From contig NZ_LT629758.1 in assembly GCF_900104725.1 (NCBI RefSeq), positions 6,186,001 through 6,250,000 of the forward strand: a stretch of 64,000 nt of DNA, given 5' to 3'. Positions 25,907 through 35,162 of this stretch are shown here, in pieces. Positions within the stretch are counted from its first letter, which is position 1. Each line of letters starts with the position of its first letter. Position numbers and translations under genes: made by a program. This DNA comes from Actinoplanes derwentensis (GTDB taxonomy: Bacteria; Actinomycetota; Actinomycetes; Mycobacteriales; Micromonosporaceae). A model generated the notes under the pieces. It did not search any database. It was given only the letters and a program-made list of their open reading frames with translations, and was not told where the DNA came from.

Positions 25907-26512
25907 TCACACCGGTCCGGCAATACCCGAGTCCCGATACAGGCCCCGCTTGTTGATGTACTGCACGACACCGTCCGGTACCAGGTACCAGACTGGCAGG
26001 CCGGTCGCCACCCGTTTACGGCAGTCGCTGGACGAGATGGCCATCGCCGGCACTTCGACGAGGGTGACGCTGTCGGCCGGCAGATGGTCGTTCGACAGTT
26101 CGAAGCCCGGCCGGGTGACCCCGATGAAGTGCGCCAGGCCGAGCATGGTCAGCGCGTCCTTCCAGGACATGATGCGGGCCAGGGCGTCGGCGCCGGTGAT
26201 GAAGTACAGCTCGGCCGACTGCCCGTAGACCGCGCGCATGTCACGGAGCGTGTCGACGGTGTAGGTGGGGCCGTCCCGGTCGATGTCGGCGCGGCTGACG
26301 TGGAAGCGCGGGTTCGAGGCGGTGGCGATCACGGTCATCAGGTAGCGGTCCTCGGCGGGCGAGACCCGGCCCTTCTCGTACGGCTGGCCGGTGGGGACGA
26401 ACATCACCTCGTCCAGGTCGAAACGCGCCTGGACCTCACTCGCGGCGACCAGGTGCCCGTGGTGGATCGGGTCGAAGGTGCCACCCATGATTCCCACACG
26501 CTTGCCCGGCAT
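25907..26512 (-). CDS. nadD: Nicotinate-nucleotide adenylyltransferase
   Basis: 201 residues from ATG 26512. The nucleotidyltransferase motif [12 protein letters not shown] lies close to the N-terminus, and [13 protein letters not shown] near the C-terminus matches the ISSTxIR motif. The enzyme makes NaAD from NaMN and ATP. The ATG has no Shine-Dalgarno sequence but has TATATT 6 nt upstream, so it may be leaderless. An in-frame TTG at 26530 overlaps the kinase stop as TTGA and would add six residues; homologs start at the later site. Confidence 0.95.
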   Translation of the reverse strand: MPGKRVGIMGGTFDPIHHGHLVAASEVQARFDLDEVMFVPTGQPYEKGRVSPAEDRYLMTVIATASNPRFHVSRADIDRDGPTYTVDTLRDMRAVYGQSAELYFITGADALARIMSWKDALTMLGLAHFIGVTRPGFELSNDHLPADSVTLVEVPAMAISSSDCRKRVATGLPVWYLVPDGVVQYINKRGLYRDSGIAGPV

Positions 26513-26518
26513 GCAGAA

Positions 26519-26524
26519 AATATA
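26519..26524 (-). promoter_or_regulatory. Candidate -10 element (TATATT), leaderless promoter of nadD
   Basis: TATATT on the minus strand ends 6 nt before ATG 26512. It overlaps the 3' end of the upstream kinase gene. Confidence 0.4.
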
Positions 26525-26526
26525 GA

Positions 26527-28029
26527 TCAACCATCTAGGCGGCGTCGTACGGCTGTGAGCAGGTCGTTAGCGGTAAAGGGCTTTTCCAGAAGGGCCACCC
26601 CGGGGTCGAGAGTGCCCTGTGAGGCGAGAACCGGCTGGGCGTAACCGGACATGTAGAGCACCCGCGTGCCCGGCCGGACCACGACCAGCCGCTCGGCCAG
26701 CTCCTTGCCCAGCATCCCGGGCATCATCACGTCACTGACCAGCAGATCGATCTCGCCGTCGTGCTCAGCCGCCAACTCCAGGGCCTGGGCCCCGCCGTCC
26801 GCCGACAGCACCCGGTACCCGGCGCCGCTGAGGATCCGCCCGGCCACGTCGCGCAGCGCGTCCTCGTCCTCGACGACCAGCAGCGTCTCCCCGCGCGCCC
26901 CGGTTCCGGCCGGTTCCTCGGCGTCTTCGGCGGCGTCGAGAGGCGCACCGGCGGGCAGCAGCACGGTGATCGTGGTGCCGACGCCGACCTCACTGGTCAG
27001 CGAGACCTCGCCCCCGGCCTGGGTGACGATGCCGTAGACGGTGGCCAGCCCGAGGCCGGTCGCCTCGCCGTTGCCCTTGGTGGTGTAGAACGGCTCGAAG
27101 GCGCGCTCGGCCACCTCGGCGGCCATGCCCTGGCCGGTGTCGCTGACCCGCAGCACGACATGCTGGCCGAGCAGGGCGGTCTCGATCACCAGGCGACCGC
27201 CGCCGGGCATCGCGTCCCGGGCGTTGTGGGCCAGGTGGATCAGCATCTGTTCGAACTGGCTGGGGTCACAGGTGACGGACGGCAGGTCCGCGCCGGGGCG
27301 GATCACCAGGTCGATCTGCTCACCGGCGCTGCGGCGCAGCATCTCCTGGGAGCCGGCGATCCGCCGGTTCAGGTCGATCGGCTGGGGGCGGACCACCTCG
27401 CGCCGGGCGAAGGAGAGCAGCTGGTGGGTCAGGTCGGTGCCGCGGGTACCGGCCCGGACCACCTGTGCGGCGTCGGAGGCGATCATCGCGACGTCCGGAT
27501 GCGCCGACTCCGCCTCCTCGATCACGAAGTGGGCGTAGTTGAGGATCACCCCGAGCATGTTGTTGAAGTCGTGGGCGATACCCCCGGCGAGCTGGCCCAG
27601 ACTCTCCAGGCGCTGACTGCGGTGGGCGTGCGCCTCGGCCCGCAGCCGGTCCTTCTCCTCCTCGGCCCGCAGACGCTCGGTGATGTCGCGCACCACCGAG
27701 ACCGCGACCCGCCCGCGGGCGGTCTCGACGACAGTGGTGGACGACTCGACCGGCAGTTCGGTGCCGTCGCGGCGGCGGACCGTGGTGACGAGACGGCCGA
27801 GCACGCCGGGTTCGCCGTCCAGGATCTGTCGCTGCCGTTCCGGGTAGTGCATCTCGGAGTCCGGTGTCAGCAGCACCTCGACACGCTGGCCGACCAGTTC
27901 GGCGCGGGGCCAGCCGAACATCTGCTCGGCCCGGTCGTTGGCCAGCACGATGCGCCCGCCGTCCAGGACCAGAATCGCGTCCGGCGCGGCCTGCAGCAGG
28001 CCACTGGACAGCTCCTCGGACCACTCCAC
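26527..28029 (-). CDS. Hybrid sensor histidine kinase (PAS-HisKA-HATPase-receiver)
   Basis: 500 residues, no membrane helix. A PAS domain (about 10-120) is followed by a coiled linker, the dimerisation domain with phospho-acceptor His153 in [12 protein letters not shown], and the ATPase domain with N box [13 protein letters not shown]1 RVSDTGQGM and G2 [13 protein letters not shown]-terminal receiver domain starts near 381 ([10 protein letters not shown]), with phospho-acceptor Asp433 in VSDVMMPGM. The HDFNN type is common in cytosolic hybrid kinases. Its TGA overlaps a possible nadD start, and no cognate response regulator gene is adjacent. The N-terminal PAS has no visible cofactor motif. 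Confidence 0.93.
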   Translation of the reverse strand: MEWSEELSSGLLQAAPDAILVLDGGRIVLANDRAEQMFGWPRAELVGQRVEVLLTPDSEMHYPERQRQILDGEPGVLGRLVTTVRRRDGTELPVESSTTVVETARGRVAVSVVRDITERLRAEEEKDRLRAEAHAHRSQRLESLGQLAGGIAHDFNNMLGVILNYAHFVIEEAESAHPDVAMIASDAAQVVRAGTRGTDLTHQLLSFARREVVRPQPIDLNRRIAGSQEMLRRSAGEQIDLVIRPGADLPSVTCDPSQFEQMLIHLAHNARDAMPGGGRLVIETALLGQHVVLRVSDTGQGMAAEVAERAFEPFYTTKGNGEATGLGLATVYGIVTQAGGEVSLTSEVGVGTTITVLLPAGAPLDAAEDAEEPAGTGARGETLLVVEDEDALRDVAGRILSGAGYRVLSADGGAQALELAAEHDGEIDLLVSDVMMPGMLGKELAERLVVVRPGTRVLYMSGYAQPVLASQGTLDPGVALLEKPFTANDLLTAVRRRLDG

Positions 28030-28034
28030 GGCTT

Positions 28035-28079
28035 CACCCCCGTGGCCTCAGGCTACGAGGCCGTACGGTCACGGGGGTG
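28035..28079 (-). terminator. Inverted repeat between pepN and the kinase gene, possible terminator
   Basis: CACCCCCGTG and CACGGGGGTG are exact reverse complements 25 bases apart, with an inner GCCTC/GAGGC pair. No T-run follows on the minus strand, so termination by stem alone is uncertain. It might instead be an operator for the kinase gene. Confidence 0.5.
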
Positions 28080-28097
28080 CTGGACCGGCGAATCCGA

Positions 28098-30593
28098 TCA
28101 GGCGCGGGCGGCCAGGGCGTGCCGCATGTCGTCGTCGGCGTCCTGCACCACCCGGTGCAGGATCGGGTGCGTGCCGGGCGTCGAGAGCAGGCCGGCGGCG
28201 AGTTGCCGGGTCTGTTCCGAGACGATCACCGCGGGGTACGCCGCGATGGCGATCTTCTCGGCGCTCATCCCGCTCCGGATCCGCAGCATCGCCGGCATGT
28301 CGGTGAAGTAGCGCTCGGCGTACGGCGCCAGCAGGTCCCGCTGCTCGGGCTGCCAGAAACCGGCCGAGGTGAGAGCGGCCAGCCGGTTGGAGAGTGAGCC
28401 GTCGGCGACGATCGCGGTCCAGGCGGCCTCCTTGGCGGCCGGGTCGGGACGGGCGGCCCGGCAGCGGACGGCCCACTGCTCACCGGAGGCGCTGCGGTCC
28501 CGCTCCAGCTCGGCCTCGATCACCTCGGCGCCGATCTCACCGAGCACCGCCAGGCGATAGGTGATCAGCCAGCGCAGATCGGCGTCGACGGTCAGGCCGT
28601 CCGGCACGTTCTCGCCGGTCAGCCAGCCGTGCAGCCGGCCGGTGTCGACGGTCGCGCCGATCAGGGCGCGGGCCGCGGCGAGCTGCCGGGAGTCACCGGC
28701 CGGGACGGCGGCGATCAGCAGGTCGGCGGTCTGGGCGAGCATTTCCAGCGCGGCCTCGCGGATCTCCGGGGTGGCGTACCGGTCGACCAGGCCCCGGGTG
28801 GCGGACAGCACGTCCTCGACGATGGTCACCTCGGACTCCGCCGGCAGCGCGGCCAGCACCTGCATGACCAACTCGGCGACCGGGCGTTCGCCGTCCACCA
28901 CGGCGTCCAGGATCGAGGCCCAGATCACCGCGCGGGCCAGCGAGTCGTCCAGGTCCGGCAGCAGCCCCGGCGCGGCGGCCGCGGACTGCTCGTCGAGGCG
29001 GATCTTCGCGTACGTCAGGTCACCGTCGTTGAGCAGCAGCAGTTCGGCGACGGGCTGCCCGGCGAGATCGGCGAGCACGGTACGCCCGGAGGTGTCCAGC
29101 TCGACCTCGTGCCGGGACCGCAGGACCACTGAGCCGTCGTCCGCCCGGTCGTAGAGGCCGACTCCGATCAGGTGCGGGCGCAGCGTCGGGTACTCCGCGG
29201 GGGCGGTCTGCACGACGGCCACCTCGGCGTACGTCGTCCCGTCCCGGGTCACCTCGGCACGCAGCGTGTTGACCTGGGCGCGGCGCAGCCACAGCTCGGC
29301 CCAGCCGGACAGGTCCCGGCCACTGGACTTGGAGAGGGCGCCGAGCAGGTCGGTGAGCGTGGCGTTCCCGTACGCATGGGCCCGGAAGTGGTCGTTGAGA
29401 CCGGCCAGGAAAGTCTCGTCACCCAGCCAGGCGACCAGTTGTTTGAGGGTCGCGGCGCCCTTGGCGTAGGAGATGCCGTCGAAGTTGAGCAGCGCCTCCT
29501 CGGTGTCGCGCACCTCGGACGGGGCGACCGGGTGGGTGGACGGGCGCTGATCGGCGCGCAGCCCCCATGCCTTGCGCTGCATCGCGAAGGTGGTCCACGC
29601 CTCGGAGAACCGGGTGGCCTCGGCGGTGACGCGGGAGCCCAGGTACTCGGCGAACGACTCGTTCAGCCACAGGTCGTCCCACCAGGCCATCGTGACCAGG
29701 TCACCGAACCACTGGTGGGCCATCTCGTGGGCGATGATGTTGGCCCGCCGCTCCCGATCACTCTCAGTGACCGCCGAGCGGGGGATCAACTCGTCCCGGA
29801 AGACGACCAGGCCCGGGTACTCCATCGCGCCGAAGTTGAACTCGGGCGCGAAGGCCTGCTGGTAGTGCCCGAACGGGTAGCGGATCTCGAACATCTCGTG
29901 GAACCGGTCCAGCGACTGCCGGGTGATCTCGAAGATCTCCGGCGCCTGCGCGTCCAGGTGCTCGGCGAGCGCGGCCCGCGCGTACAACGCCAGCGGAATG
30001 CCGTCGTGTTCGGCGGTGACCGCGTGGTACGGCCCGGCGATCAGCGTGGCCAGGTAGGTGGAGATCCGCTTGGTGGGGGCGAACTCCCAGCGGCCGGCGT
30101 CGGCGGAGACCAGGGCGCCGTTCGTGGCGACCAGCCACTGTTCGGGCGCGGTCACGCTCACCCGGAAGACGGCCTTGAGATCGGGCTGGTCGAAGGCGGG
30201 CAGCACCCGGCCCGCGTTGTTGATGAAGACGTGCTGGTAGAGATAGGTGTTGCCGTCAGCCGGGTCGACGTAGCGGTGCAGACCTTCGCCGTCGTTGCGG
30301 TACCTCATGGTCGCGTCGACGACCAGCTCGTTCTCAGCGGCCAGACCGGTCAGCTCGAGACGGGAGCCGGTCCAGGCGGCCGCTGGGACGGCCGCCCCGT
30401 TGAGCGTCATCGAGGCGACCTCGACCGGCTCGAACTCCAGGAACGTGGCAGCACCGGCGCGGGCACGGAACCGCACCACCGCACGGGATCGGAAGGTGTC
30501 GCCGGAACCGGTCAGGTCCAGGTCGACATGATAATCCTCGACCTCGACGAGGGATGCTCGTTCGACGGCTTCGGCACGGGTCAGGGTGGGCAT
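28098..30593 (-). CDS. pepN: Aminopeptidase N (M1 family)
   Basis: 831 residues from ATG 30593; an ATG at 30605 adds four residues. The zinc site is HEMAHQWFGD followed by WLNESFAEY (HExxH-x18-E), near residue 288. The substrate motif, usually GxMEN, reads GAMEYPG here (about residues 253-259). The C-terminal 330 residues are the helical ERAP1-like domain. The enzyme removes N-terminal amino acids from peptides. It is single, upstream of the kinase gene and divergent from trpS. Confidence 0.95.
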   Translation of the reverse strand: MPTLTRAEAVERASLVEVEDYHVDLDLTGSGDTFRSRAVVRFRARAGAATFLEFEPVEVASMTLNGAAVPAAAWTGSRLELTGLAAENELVVDATMRYRNDGEGLHRYVDPADGNTYLYQHVFINNAGRVLPAFDQPDLKAVFRVSVTAPEQWLVATNGALVSADAGRWEFAPTKRISTYLATLIAGPYHAVTAEHDGIPLALYARAALAEHLDAQAPEIFEITRQSLDRFHEMFEIRYPFGHYQQAFAPEFNFGAMEYPGLVVFRDELIPRSAVTESDRERRANIIAHEMAHQWFGDLVTMAWWDDLWLNESFAEYLGSRVTAEATRFSEAWTTFAMQRKAWGLRADQRPSTHPVAPSEVRDTEEALLNFDGISYAKGAATLKQLVAWLGDETFLAGLNDHFRAHAYGNATLTDLLGALSKSSGRDLSGWAELWLRRAQVNTLRAEVTRDGTTYAEVAVVQTAPAEYPTLRPHLIGVGLYDRADDGSVVLRSRHEVELDTSGRTVLADLAGQPVAELLLLNDGDLTYAKIRLDEQSAAAAPGLLPDLDDSLARAVIWASILDAVVDGERPVAELVMQVLAALPAESEVTIVEDVLSATRGLVDRYATPEIREAALEMLAQTADLLIAAVPAGDSRQLAAARALIGATVDTGRLHGWLTGENVPDGLTVDADLRWLITYRLAVLGEIGAEVIEAELERDRSASGEQWAVRCRAARPDPAAKEAAWTAIVADGSLSNRLAALTSAGFWQPEQRDLLAPYAERYFTDMPAMLRIRSGMSAEKIAIAAYPAVIVSEQTRQLAAGLLSTPGTHPILHRVVQDADDDMRHALAARA

Positions 30594-30653
30594 GCCGACC
30601 ATCATGCCGGTTTGTGACGCCTGCCCGAGTGCCGGGCGCGTTAGGATCTGCTC

Positions 30654-30689
30654 ATGCGCGTGCTCCGTACCGATTGGTGGCTGCCCTGA
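30654..30689 (+). CDS. trpS leader peptide with tandem Trp codons
   Basis: An 11-codon open frame, ATG CGC GTG CTC CGT ACC GAT TGG TGG CTG CCC TGA, gives MRVLRTDWWLP. AGGA lies 7 nt upstream. Two Trp codons in a row in 11 residues, just before a gene for tryptophanyl-tRNA synthetase, are the hallmark of ribosome-mediated attenuation. It is too short for ordinary gene finding. Confidence 0.85.
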   Translation: MRVLRTDWWLP

Positions 30690-30757
30690 CGGGGCGGCTC
30701 ACCCACACGCGCGATCACTTCCGCGGCCGTCCGACTCCGGGCGGCCGCTTCTCGTTG
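30675..30757 (+). promoter_or_regulatory. Transcription attenuator of trpS (antiterminator and terminator hairpins)
   Basis: Region 1 (the Trp codons, TGGTGGCTGCCC) can pair with region 2 (GGGGCGGCTCACCCA, 30691-30705). Region 2 GGGCGGC (30692-30698) can pair with region 3 GCCGTCC (30726-30732). Region 3 can instead pair with region 4: GCGGCCGTCCG (30723-30733), loop ACTC, CGGGCGGCCGC (30738-30748), then TTCTCGTT. A ribosome stalled at the Trp codons would free region 2 to form the antiterminator. With charged tRNA-Trp, the 3:4 terminator forms. Confidence 0.8.
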
Positions 30758-30812
30758 TACGCGTCTCCCGGGGACCGTCGGTCATTCGTACCCCAGCAAT
30801 CGGAGACCCGAA

Positions 30813-31778
30813 ATGACGACCACCCGCCGCCTGACCGGCTTCAAGCCCACCGGCCACCTGCATCTCGGAAACCTGCTGGGCGCGCTGCGCCCGCTGATCG
30901 CCGCGCAGGAGCACTCCTCGTCGATCGCGCTGATCGCCGACCTGCACGCGCTGACCATGGACCACGACCCCGCGCGGGTACGGGCCCTCACCCTCGAACA
31001 GGCCACCGTGATGCTGGCCGCGGGCGTCGACCCGGACCGCACCCCGATCGTCGTGCAGTCGCAGGTCCCCGAGCACACCGAGCTGCATTATCTGCTGGAG
31101 TGTGTGGCCGGGTTCTGTGAGGCGGCCCGCATGATCCAGTTCAAGGAGAAGTCGGCCGGCGGCGGGCACGTACGGCTCAGCCTGCTCACCTATCCGGTGC
31201 TGATGGCCGCCGACATCCTGCTGCACGACGTCGTCCAGGTACCGGTCGGCGAGGACCAGAACCAGCACCTGGAACTCGCCCGCGCCCTCGCGACCAGGTT
31301 CAACACCCGTTACGGGCCGACCTTCACGGTGCCCGAGGGGGTGCGCCCGGAGGCCGCCGCCCGGGTGATGGACCTGGCCGAACCGGCCGGCAAGATGGGC
31401 AAGAGCGGTGGTACCGGGCGGATCGCCCTGCTCGACCCGCCGGAGGTGGTGCGGAAGACGATCGCGCGGGCGGTCACCGACGAGGTGGGCGAGGTCCGGC
31501 GCGACCCGGAGAAACAGCCGGGTGTCACCAACCTGATCGACATCCTGGCCGCCTGTGCCGGGCGGACACCCGCTGATCCACACTCTTACGGCGCGCTCAA
31601 GCGGGAGGTGGCCGACGCGGTGGAGGCGGTCCTCACGCCGATCCGGGCGCGGCACGCCGAACTGGCCGCCGACCCCGGGTACGTCCGCGAGATCCTGGCG
31701 GCGGGTGTCGCGGCGGTCCGTCCACGAGCGACTGCGGTGGTACGCCGGACCCGCACCGCCCTGGGGCTACTGGACTAG
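30813..31778 (+). CDS. trpS: Tryptophanyl-tRNA synthetase
   Basis: 321 residues from ATG 30813, with GGAGA upstream. The HIGH motif reads HLGN (17-20) in GFKPTGHLHLGN, and the KMSKS motif reads KMGKS (194-198). The catalytic core has IADLHALT and GEDQNQHLEL. It charges tRNA-Trp. It lies behind a leader peptide and attenuator, which Streptomyces uses for an auxiliary, indolmycin-resistant TrpRS; that this is the auxiliary enzyme here is an inference. Its last 12 bases overlap the convergent GNAT gene. Confidence 0.95.
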   Translation: MTTTRRLTGFKPTGHLHLGNLLGALRPLIAAQEHSSSIALIADLHALTMDHDPARVRALTLEQATVMLAAGVDPDRTPIVVQSQVPEHTELHYLLECVAGFCEAARMIQFKEKSAGGGHVRLSLLTYPVLMAADILLHDVVQVPVGEDQNQHLELARALATRFNTRYGPTFTVPEGVRPEAAARVMDLAEPAGKMGKSGGTGRIALLDPPEVVRKTIARAVTDEVGEVRRDPEKQPGVTNLIDILAACAGRTPADPHSYGALKREVADAVEAVLTPIRARHAELAADPGYVREILAAGVAAVRPRATAVVRRTRTALGLLD

Positions 31779-32201
31779 CGCGGGGAGTCGCTTCTCGAAC
31801 CGCACCCGGGACGGGCCGTCCACACTGACCTGCCGGTAACCGGCCGACTGGTAGAGGGCGATCGCCGCGATCTGCCGGGACTCCAGCTCCAGCCGGATCC
31901 ATGGGCGGCCCGCGGCGAGCGCCTCCTCCTCGACCGCCACGATCATCTGGCGGGCCAGGCCGCGGCCGCGGAAGGCGGGGCGCACGTAGATCCGGCGCAC
32001 CTCGGCCCCGCCCGGCCCGGACTGCTGCCAGGCGGCGACCGCGATACCCCGGCCGTTCACCACACCCACCAGATACTCGACGTCATCGTGCGGTTCGAAC
32101 AGCCGCCCCACCGATCCACCGGACTCGGCCAGTTCGCGCTGCTGAGCGGTCACCAGGGCGGCCAGTTCCGGGTCCAGGGAGGGACGGATCTCGATAAGCA
32201 C
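31767..32201 (-). CDS. GNAT family N-acetyltransferase
   Basis: 144 residues from GTG 32201. The acetyl-CoA loop is RPAFRGRGLARQMI, after VRRIYVRP, and ALYQSAGYRQV follows as motif B. The substrate is unknown. TAGAGT ends 7 nt before the GTG, suggesting a leaderless start. The 3' end overlaps trpS by 12 bp on the opposite strand. Confidence 0.9.
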   Translation of the reverse strand: MLIEIRPSLDPELAALVTAQQRELAESGGSVGRLFEPHDDVEYLVGVVNGRGIAVAAWQQSGPGGAEVRRIYVRPAFRGRGLARQMIVAVEEEALAAGRPWIRLELESRQIAAIALYQSAGYRQVSVDGPSRVRFEKRLPALVQ

Positions 32202-32208
32202 AGAGGTG

Positions 32209-32214
32209 ACTCTA
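32209..32214 (-). promoter_or_regulatory. Candidate -10 element (TAGAGT), leaderless promoter of the GNAT gene
   Basis: TAGAGT on the minus strand ends 7 nt before GTG 32201. Confidence 0.35.
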
Positions 32215-32258
32215 GGTGACGACCGTTTCCAGCGGGTTGCGGTGATCTGGACTGCGGC

Positions 32259-33755
32259 CTATCCGTCGGTGTCGTCCTCTTCGCTGATCAGAACCGGCAA
32301 CTTCGAGTTGGTGATGGTGCTGACCGTGCCGTCGGACGACATGTGCTGGATCTCGTCGTCGTTGCGGATCCGGCGGCCCTTGCGGGCCGCGAGACGCTGC
32401 GCCGCCGACGGCCGGGTGTCGAGTTCCTCCAGGCGGGAGTCGGTGCCACGCGGGCCGGAGACGTACTCACCGGCGTTGGGGGCCCAGTCGAACTCCCGCT
32501 CACCGATCCGGACCGCGCTGCCCGCAACCGCGCCCTTTTTGCCGAGCGCGGCCTCGATCCCGAGCCGCTCCATCCGGTCACCCAGGTAACCGATGGCTTC
32601 GTCGTTGTCGAAGTTGGTCTGCCGCACCCAGCGCTCGACCTGGGTGCCCTTGATCACGAAGACGCCGTCCTCGTCCTGCTCGATCGTGAAGCCGGTGTCG
32701 TCGACCGCCTTCGGGCGGATCACGACCCGGGTGGCTTCCACGACCGGCCTGGACGCGCGGTAGTCGGCGACCATCTTGGCCAGGGCGAACCCGAACTCGC
32801 GCAGGCCTTCCCGGGTCATCGCGCTGACCTCGAACACCTGGTAGCCGCGGACCTCCAGGTCACCACGGACCATCTCGGCCAGGTCGCGCCCGTCCGGGAT
32901 GTCGATCTTGTTGAGAACCACGATCCGGGGCCGGTCCTCCAGGCCGCCGTACGCCGACAGCTCGGCCTCGATCGCGTCCAGGTCGGCCAGCGGGTCACGC
33001 TCGATCTCCGGCGCCGCCGCGTCGAGCACGTGCACCAGCACCGAGGTCCGCTCGATGTGCCGCAGGAACTGCATGCCCAGGCCCTTGCCGGTGGCCGCGC
33101 CCGGGATCAGGCCGGGCACGTCGGCGATGGTGTAGAACACCTCACCGGCCTGCACCACACCCAGGTTCGGCACCAGCGTGGTGAACGGGTAGTCGGCGAT
33201 CTTCGGCTTGGCCGCGGACATCACCGAGATCAGTGACGACTTGCCGGCCGACGGGAAACCGACCAGGCCCACGTCGGCGACACTCTTCAGCTCCAGGACC
33301 ACGTCCAGCTGGTCACCCGGCTCGCCCAGCTCGGCGAAGCCCGGGACCTTGCGGCGGGCGTTGGCCAGCGAGGCGTTGCCCCGGCCGCCACGGCCACCGC
33401 GGGCCACCGTGAACTCGGTGCCGGCCCCGACCAGGTCGGCCAGCACCTCGCCGTCCTCGGTCTGCACGACCGTGCCGTCCGGCACCTTGAGGATCAGGTC
33501 CCGGCCGGTCGCGCCGTCCCGGTTCGACCCGGCGCCACCACCACCGTTGTTGGCCTTGATGTGCGGGTGGAAGTGGAAGTCCAGCAGGGTGTGCTGCTGG
33601 GCGTCCACCACCAGGGTGATGCTGCCGCCGTGCCCGCCGTTACCGCCGTCCGGGCCGCCGAGCGGCTTGAACTTCTCCCGGTGCACAGAGGAACAGCCGT
33701 GGCCGCCGTCACCCGCTTGGAGGTGCAGCACTACCCGGTCGACGAACGTGGTCAC
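32259..33755 (-). CDS. obgE: GTPase ObgE (Obg)
   Basis: 498 residues. The glycine-rich Obg fold (about 1-158) begins [20 protein letters not shown]. The GTPase domain has [12 protein letters not shown] (P-loop), [14 protein letters not shown] and NKID. A C-terminal OCT domain and an acidic tail ending SEEDDTDG follow. Obg acts in 50S assembly and stress responses. It follows rplU-rpmA as in nearly all bacteria. A terminator-like hairpin lies between rpmA and obgE. Confidence 0.97.
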   Translation of the reverse strand: MTTFVDRVVLHLQAGDGGHGCSSVHREKFKPLGGPDGGNGGHGGSITLVVDAQQHTLLDFHFHPHIKANNGGGGAGSNRDGATGRDLILKVPDGTVVQTEDGEVLADLVGAGTEFTVARGGRGGRGNASLANARRKVPGFAELGEPGDQLDVVLELKSVADVGLVGFPSAGKSSLISVMSAAKPKIADYPFTTLVPNLGVVQAGEVFYTIADVPGLIPGAATGKGLGMQFLRHIERTSVLVHVLDAAAPEIERDPLADLDAIEAELSAYGGLEDRPRIVVLNKIDIPDGRDLAEMVRGDLEVRGYQVFEVSAMTREGLREFGFALAKMVADYRASRPVVEATRVVIRPKAVDDTGFTIEQDEDGVFVIKGTQVERWVRQTNFDNDEAIGYLGDRMERLGIEAALGKKGAVAGSAVRIGEREFDWAPNAGEYVSGPRGTDSRLEELDTRPSAAQRLAARKGRRIRNDDEIQHMSSDGTVSTITNSKLPVLISEEDDTDG

Positions 33756-33781
33756 TTGTGGCTCCTACTGCGTGAGACCGA

Positions 33782-33826
33782 GAAAACGACAGCGGGCCGC
33801 GGACCCGAGGGTCCACAGCCCGCTGT
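33782..33826 (-). terminator. Hairpin between rpmA and obgE, partial terminator
   Basis: On the minus strand ACAGCGGGC pairs with GCCCGCTGT around an inner GGACCC/GGGTCC stem, followed by CGTTTTC. It lies 12 bp after the rpmA stop, so it probably lowers obgE expression relative to the ribosomal protein genes. Confidence 0.75.
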
Positions 33827-33837
33827 AGAAAAAGCTA

Positions 33838-34092
33838 CTACGCGACCGGCACGATGCTGACGGTCTTGCGACCGCGCGAGGTGCCGAACAGGACGTTACC
33901 GTGCGCAAGCGCGAACAGAGTGTCGTCGCCGCCACGGCCGACCAGGTCGCCGGGGTGGAACTTCGTGCCCCGCTGGCGGATCAGGATCTCGCCGGCGTTG
34001 ACCAACTGGCCACCGAATCGCTTGACACCGAGTCGCTGCGCGGCGGAATCACGGCCGTTACGCGAGCTGGATGCACCCTTTTTATGAGCCAT
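33838..34092 (-). CDS. rpmA: 50S ribosomal protein L27
   Basis: 84 residues starting [29 protein letters not shown], the typical L27 N-terminus with no cleavable extension. L27 reaches the peptidyl transferase centre. It starts 7 bp after the rplU stop. Confidence 0.98.
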   Translation of the reverse strand: MAHKKGASSSRNGRDSAAQRLGVKRFGGQLVNAGEILIRQRGTKFHPGDLVGRGGDDTLFALAHGNVLFGTSRGRKTVSIVPVA

Positions 34093-34099
34093 GGCGCGC

Positions 34100-34414
34100 C
34101 TACTTCCCGGTCTTGATGCCGGTAACCTTGACGCGAGTCAGCGGCTGACGGTGCCCCTGGCGCTTGTGGTATCCGGTCTTGTTCTTGAACTTGTGGATCC
34201 GGATCTTCGGACCCTTGGTGTGCTCGGCGATCTCGCCGGACACCGTAACGTTGGCAAGCTTGGCCGCTTCGGTCACCAGGTTGTCACCGTCGACGAGGAG
34301 GATCGCGGCGAGGGTCAGAGCGTCGCCGGGCTGCCCCACGAGCTTCTCAACCTCGATCACGTCGCCCTCGGCAACCTTGTACTGCTTGCCGCCGGTCTTG
34401 ACGATCGCGTACAT
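34100..34414 (-). CDS. rplU: 50S ribosomal protein L21
   Basis: 104 residues from ATG 34414, with GGGAG 8 nt upstream. [18 protein letters not shown] and [18 protein letters not shown] are L21 signatures. An in-frame ATG at 34489 would add 25 residues but has no ribosome binding site, and the extension is not homologous. A predicted promoter at 34540-34569 gives a leader of about 118 nt, with a hairpin (GCAGCC/GGCTGC) just before the ribosome binding site. Confidence 0.97.
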   Translation of the reverse strand: MYAIVKTGGKQYKVAEGDVIEVEKLVGQPGDALTLAAILLVDGDNLVTEAAKLANVTVSGEIAEHTKGPKIRIHKFKNKTGYHKRQGHRQPLTRVKVTGIKTGK

Positions 34415-34539
34415 CGACGCGGACTCCCTGAGACTTACGCAGCCGGTGTGGCTGCTGGCGGATGTTGCTGAGAATCCGGGGCCGCTCATGTGTTGCTGAG
34501 GCGCACACGGAACTCACGCCCAAAAAGGCGCCGTCGGAA

Positions 34540-34569
34540 AGACTACTTCATTGCAGGCCCGGGGCCCAA
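34540..34569 (-). promoter_or_regulatory. Promoter of rplU-rpmA
   Basis: On the minus strand -35 TTGGGC (34569-34564), an 18-bp spacer and -10 TAGTCT (34545-34540). The -10 matches that of rpsT exactly. Confidence 0.5.
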
Positions 34570-34579
34570 ACCAGGGCCG

Positions 34580-35113
34580 TCACTGCCGTCCGCAGGCCTT
34601 GTCCAGGGTGCCCTGCAACCCGGCCAGCTTCTTGTCGTCGATCTTGGCGACGTCGCCCTTGAGGGCCGTCACCTCGGCTCCCATCGCGGCGAGCGCCTTC
34701 TTGACCTGGGGATCGGCGGCCAGCTTCGACATGTCGAGCAGTGCGTAGGAGAAGTTCGCCATATCCCGGCTGACCTTCTCCTGCGCCCGCGACTTCGCCT
34801 CCGCGCCCTCACCGGCCGCCTGGATCAGCAGCTGGTAGTCCTCGGCGAAGGTCTTTCCGAAACTCGCGCTGGTACGTCCGGCCTGGGCACAGATGGCCTC
34901 GGTGTCGGCGGAGAGCGCCGCGTCGGTGGGCTTCTCGGTCTGCTGAGCCGGTGTCGCACCGAGCGAGGCCACCGGGCCGGCAGCGGCAGAGGTCACCCCA
35001 CCGGCGGCGGCCGGGGTCGCCGTCCCCACGGCCGGTTCACCGGAACCGCCGCTGGAACAGCCGGTCAGGAAGACGGTGACGAGCGCCACCGTGGCGAGGG
35101 CGGGCTTGCGCAT
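34580..35113 (-). CDS. Lipoprotein, unknown function
   Basis: 177 residues from ATG 35113, preceded by CGAGGAG. The signal MRKPALATVALVTVFLTGC ends in lipobox LTGC (Cys19). An Ala/Pro/Thr-rich linker leads to a helical domain (about 80-177) with ALSADTEAICAQAGRTSASF and a final DKACGRQ, so one Cys pair could bridge the two ends. It is inserted between rne and rplU. The frame opens further upstream to 35215, but that part lacks a ribosome binding site. Confidence 0.85.
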   Translation of the reverse strand: MRKPALATVALVTVFLTGCSSGGSGEPAVGTATPAAAGGVTSAAAGPVASLGATPAQQTEKPTDAALSADTEAICAQAGRTSASFGKTFAEDYQLLIQAAGEGAEAKSRAQEKVSRDMANFSYALLDMSKLAADPQVKKALAAMGAEVTALKGDVAKIDDKKLAGLQGTLDKACGRQ

Positions 35114-35162
35114 GGTCGGTCTCCTCGGGGGACGGTGATCGATCCCGCCGAGGGTAACGGAA

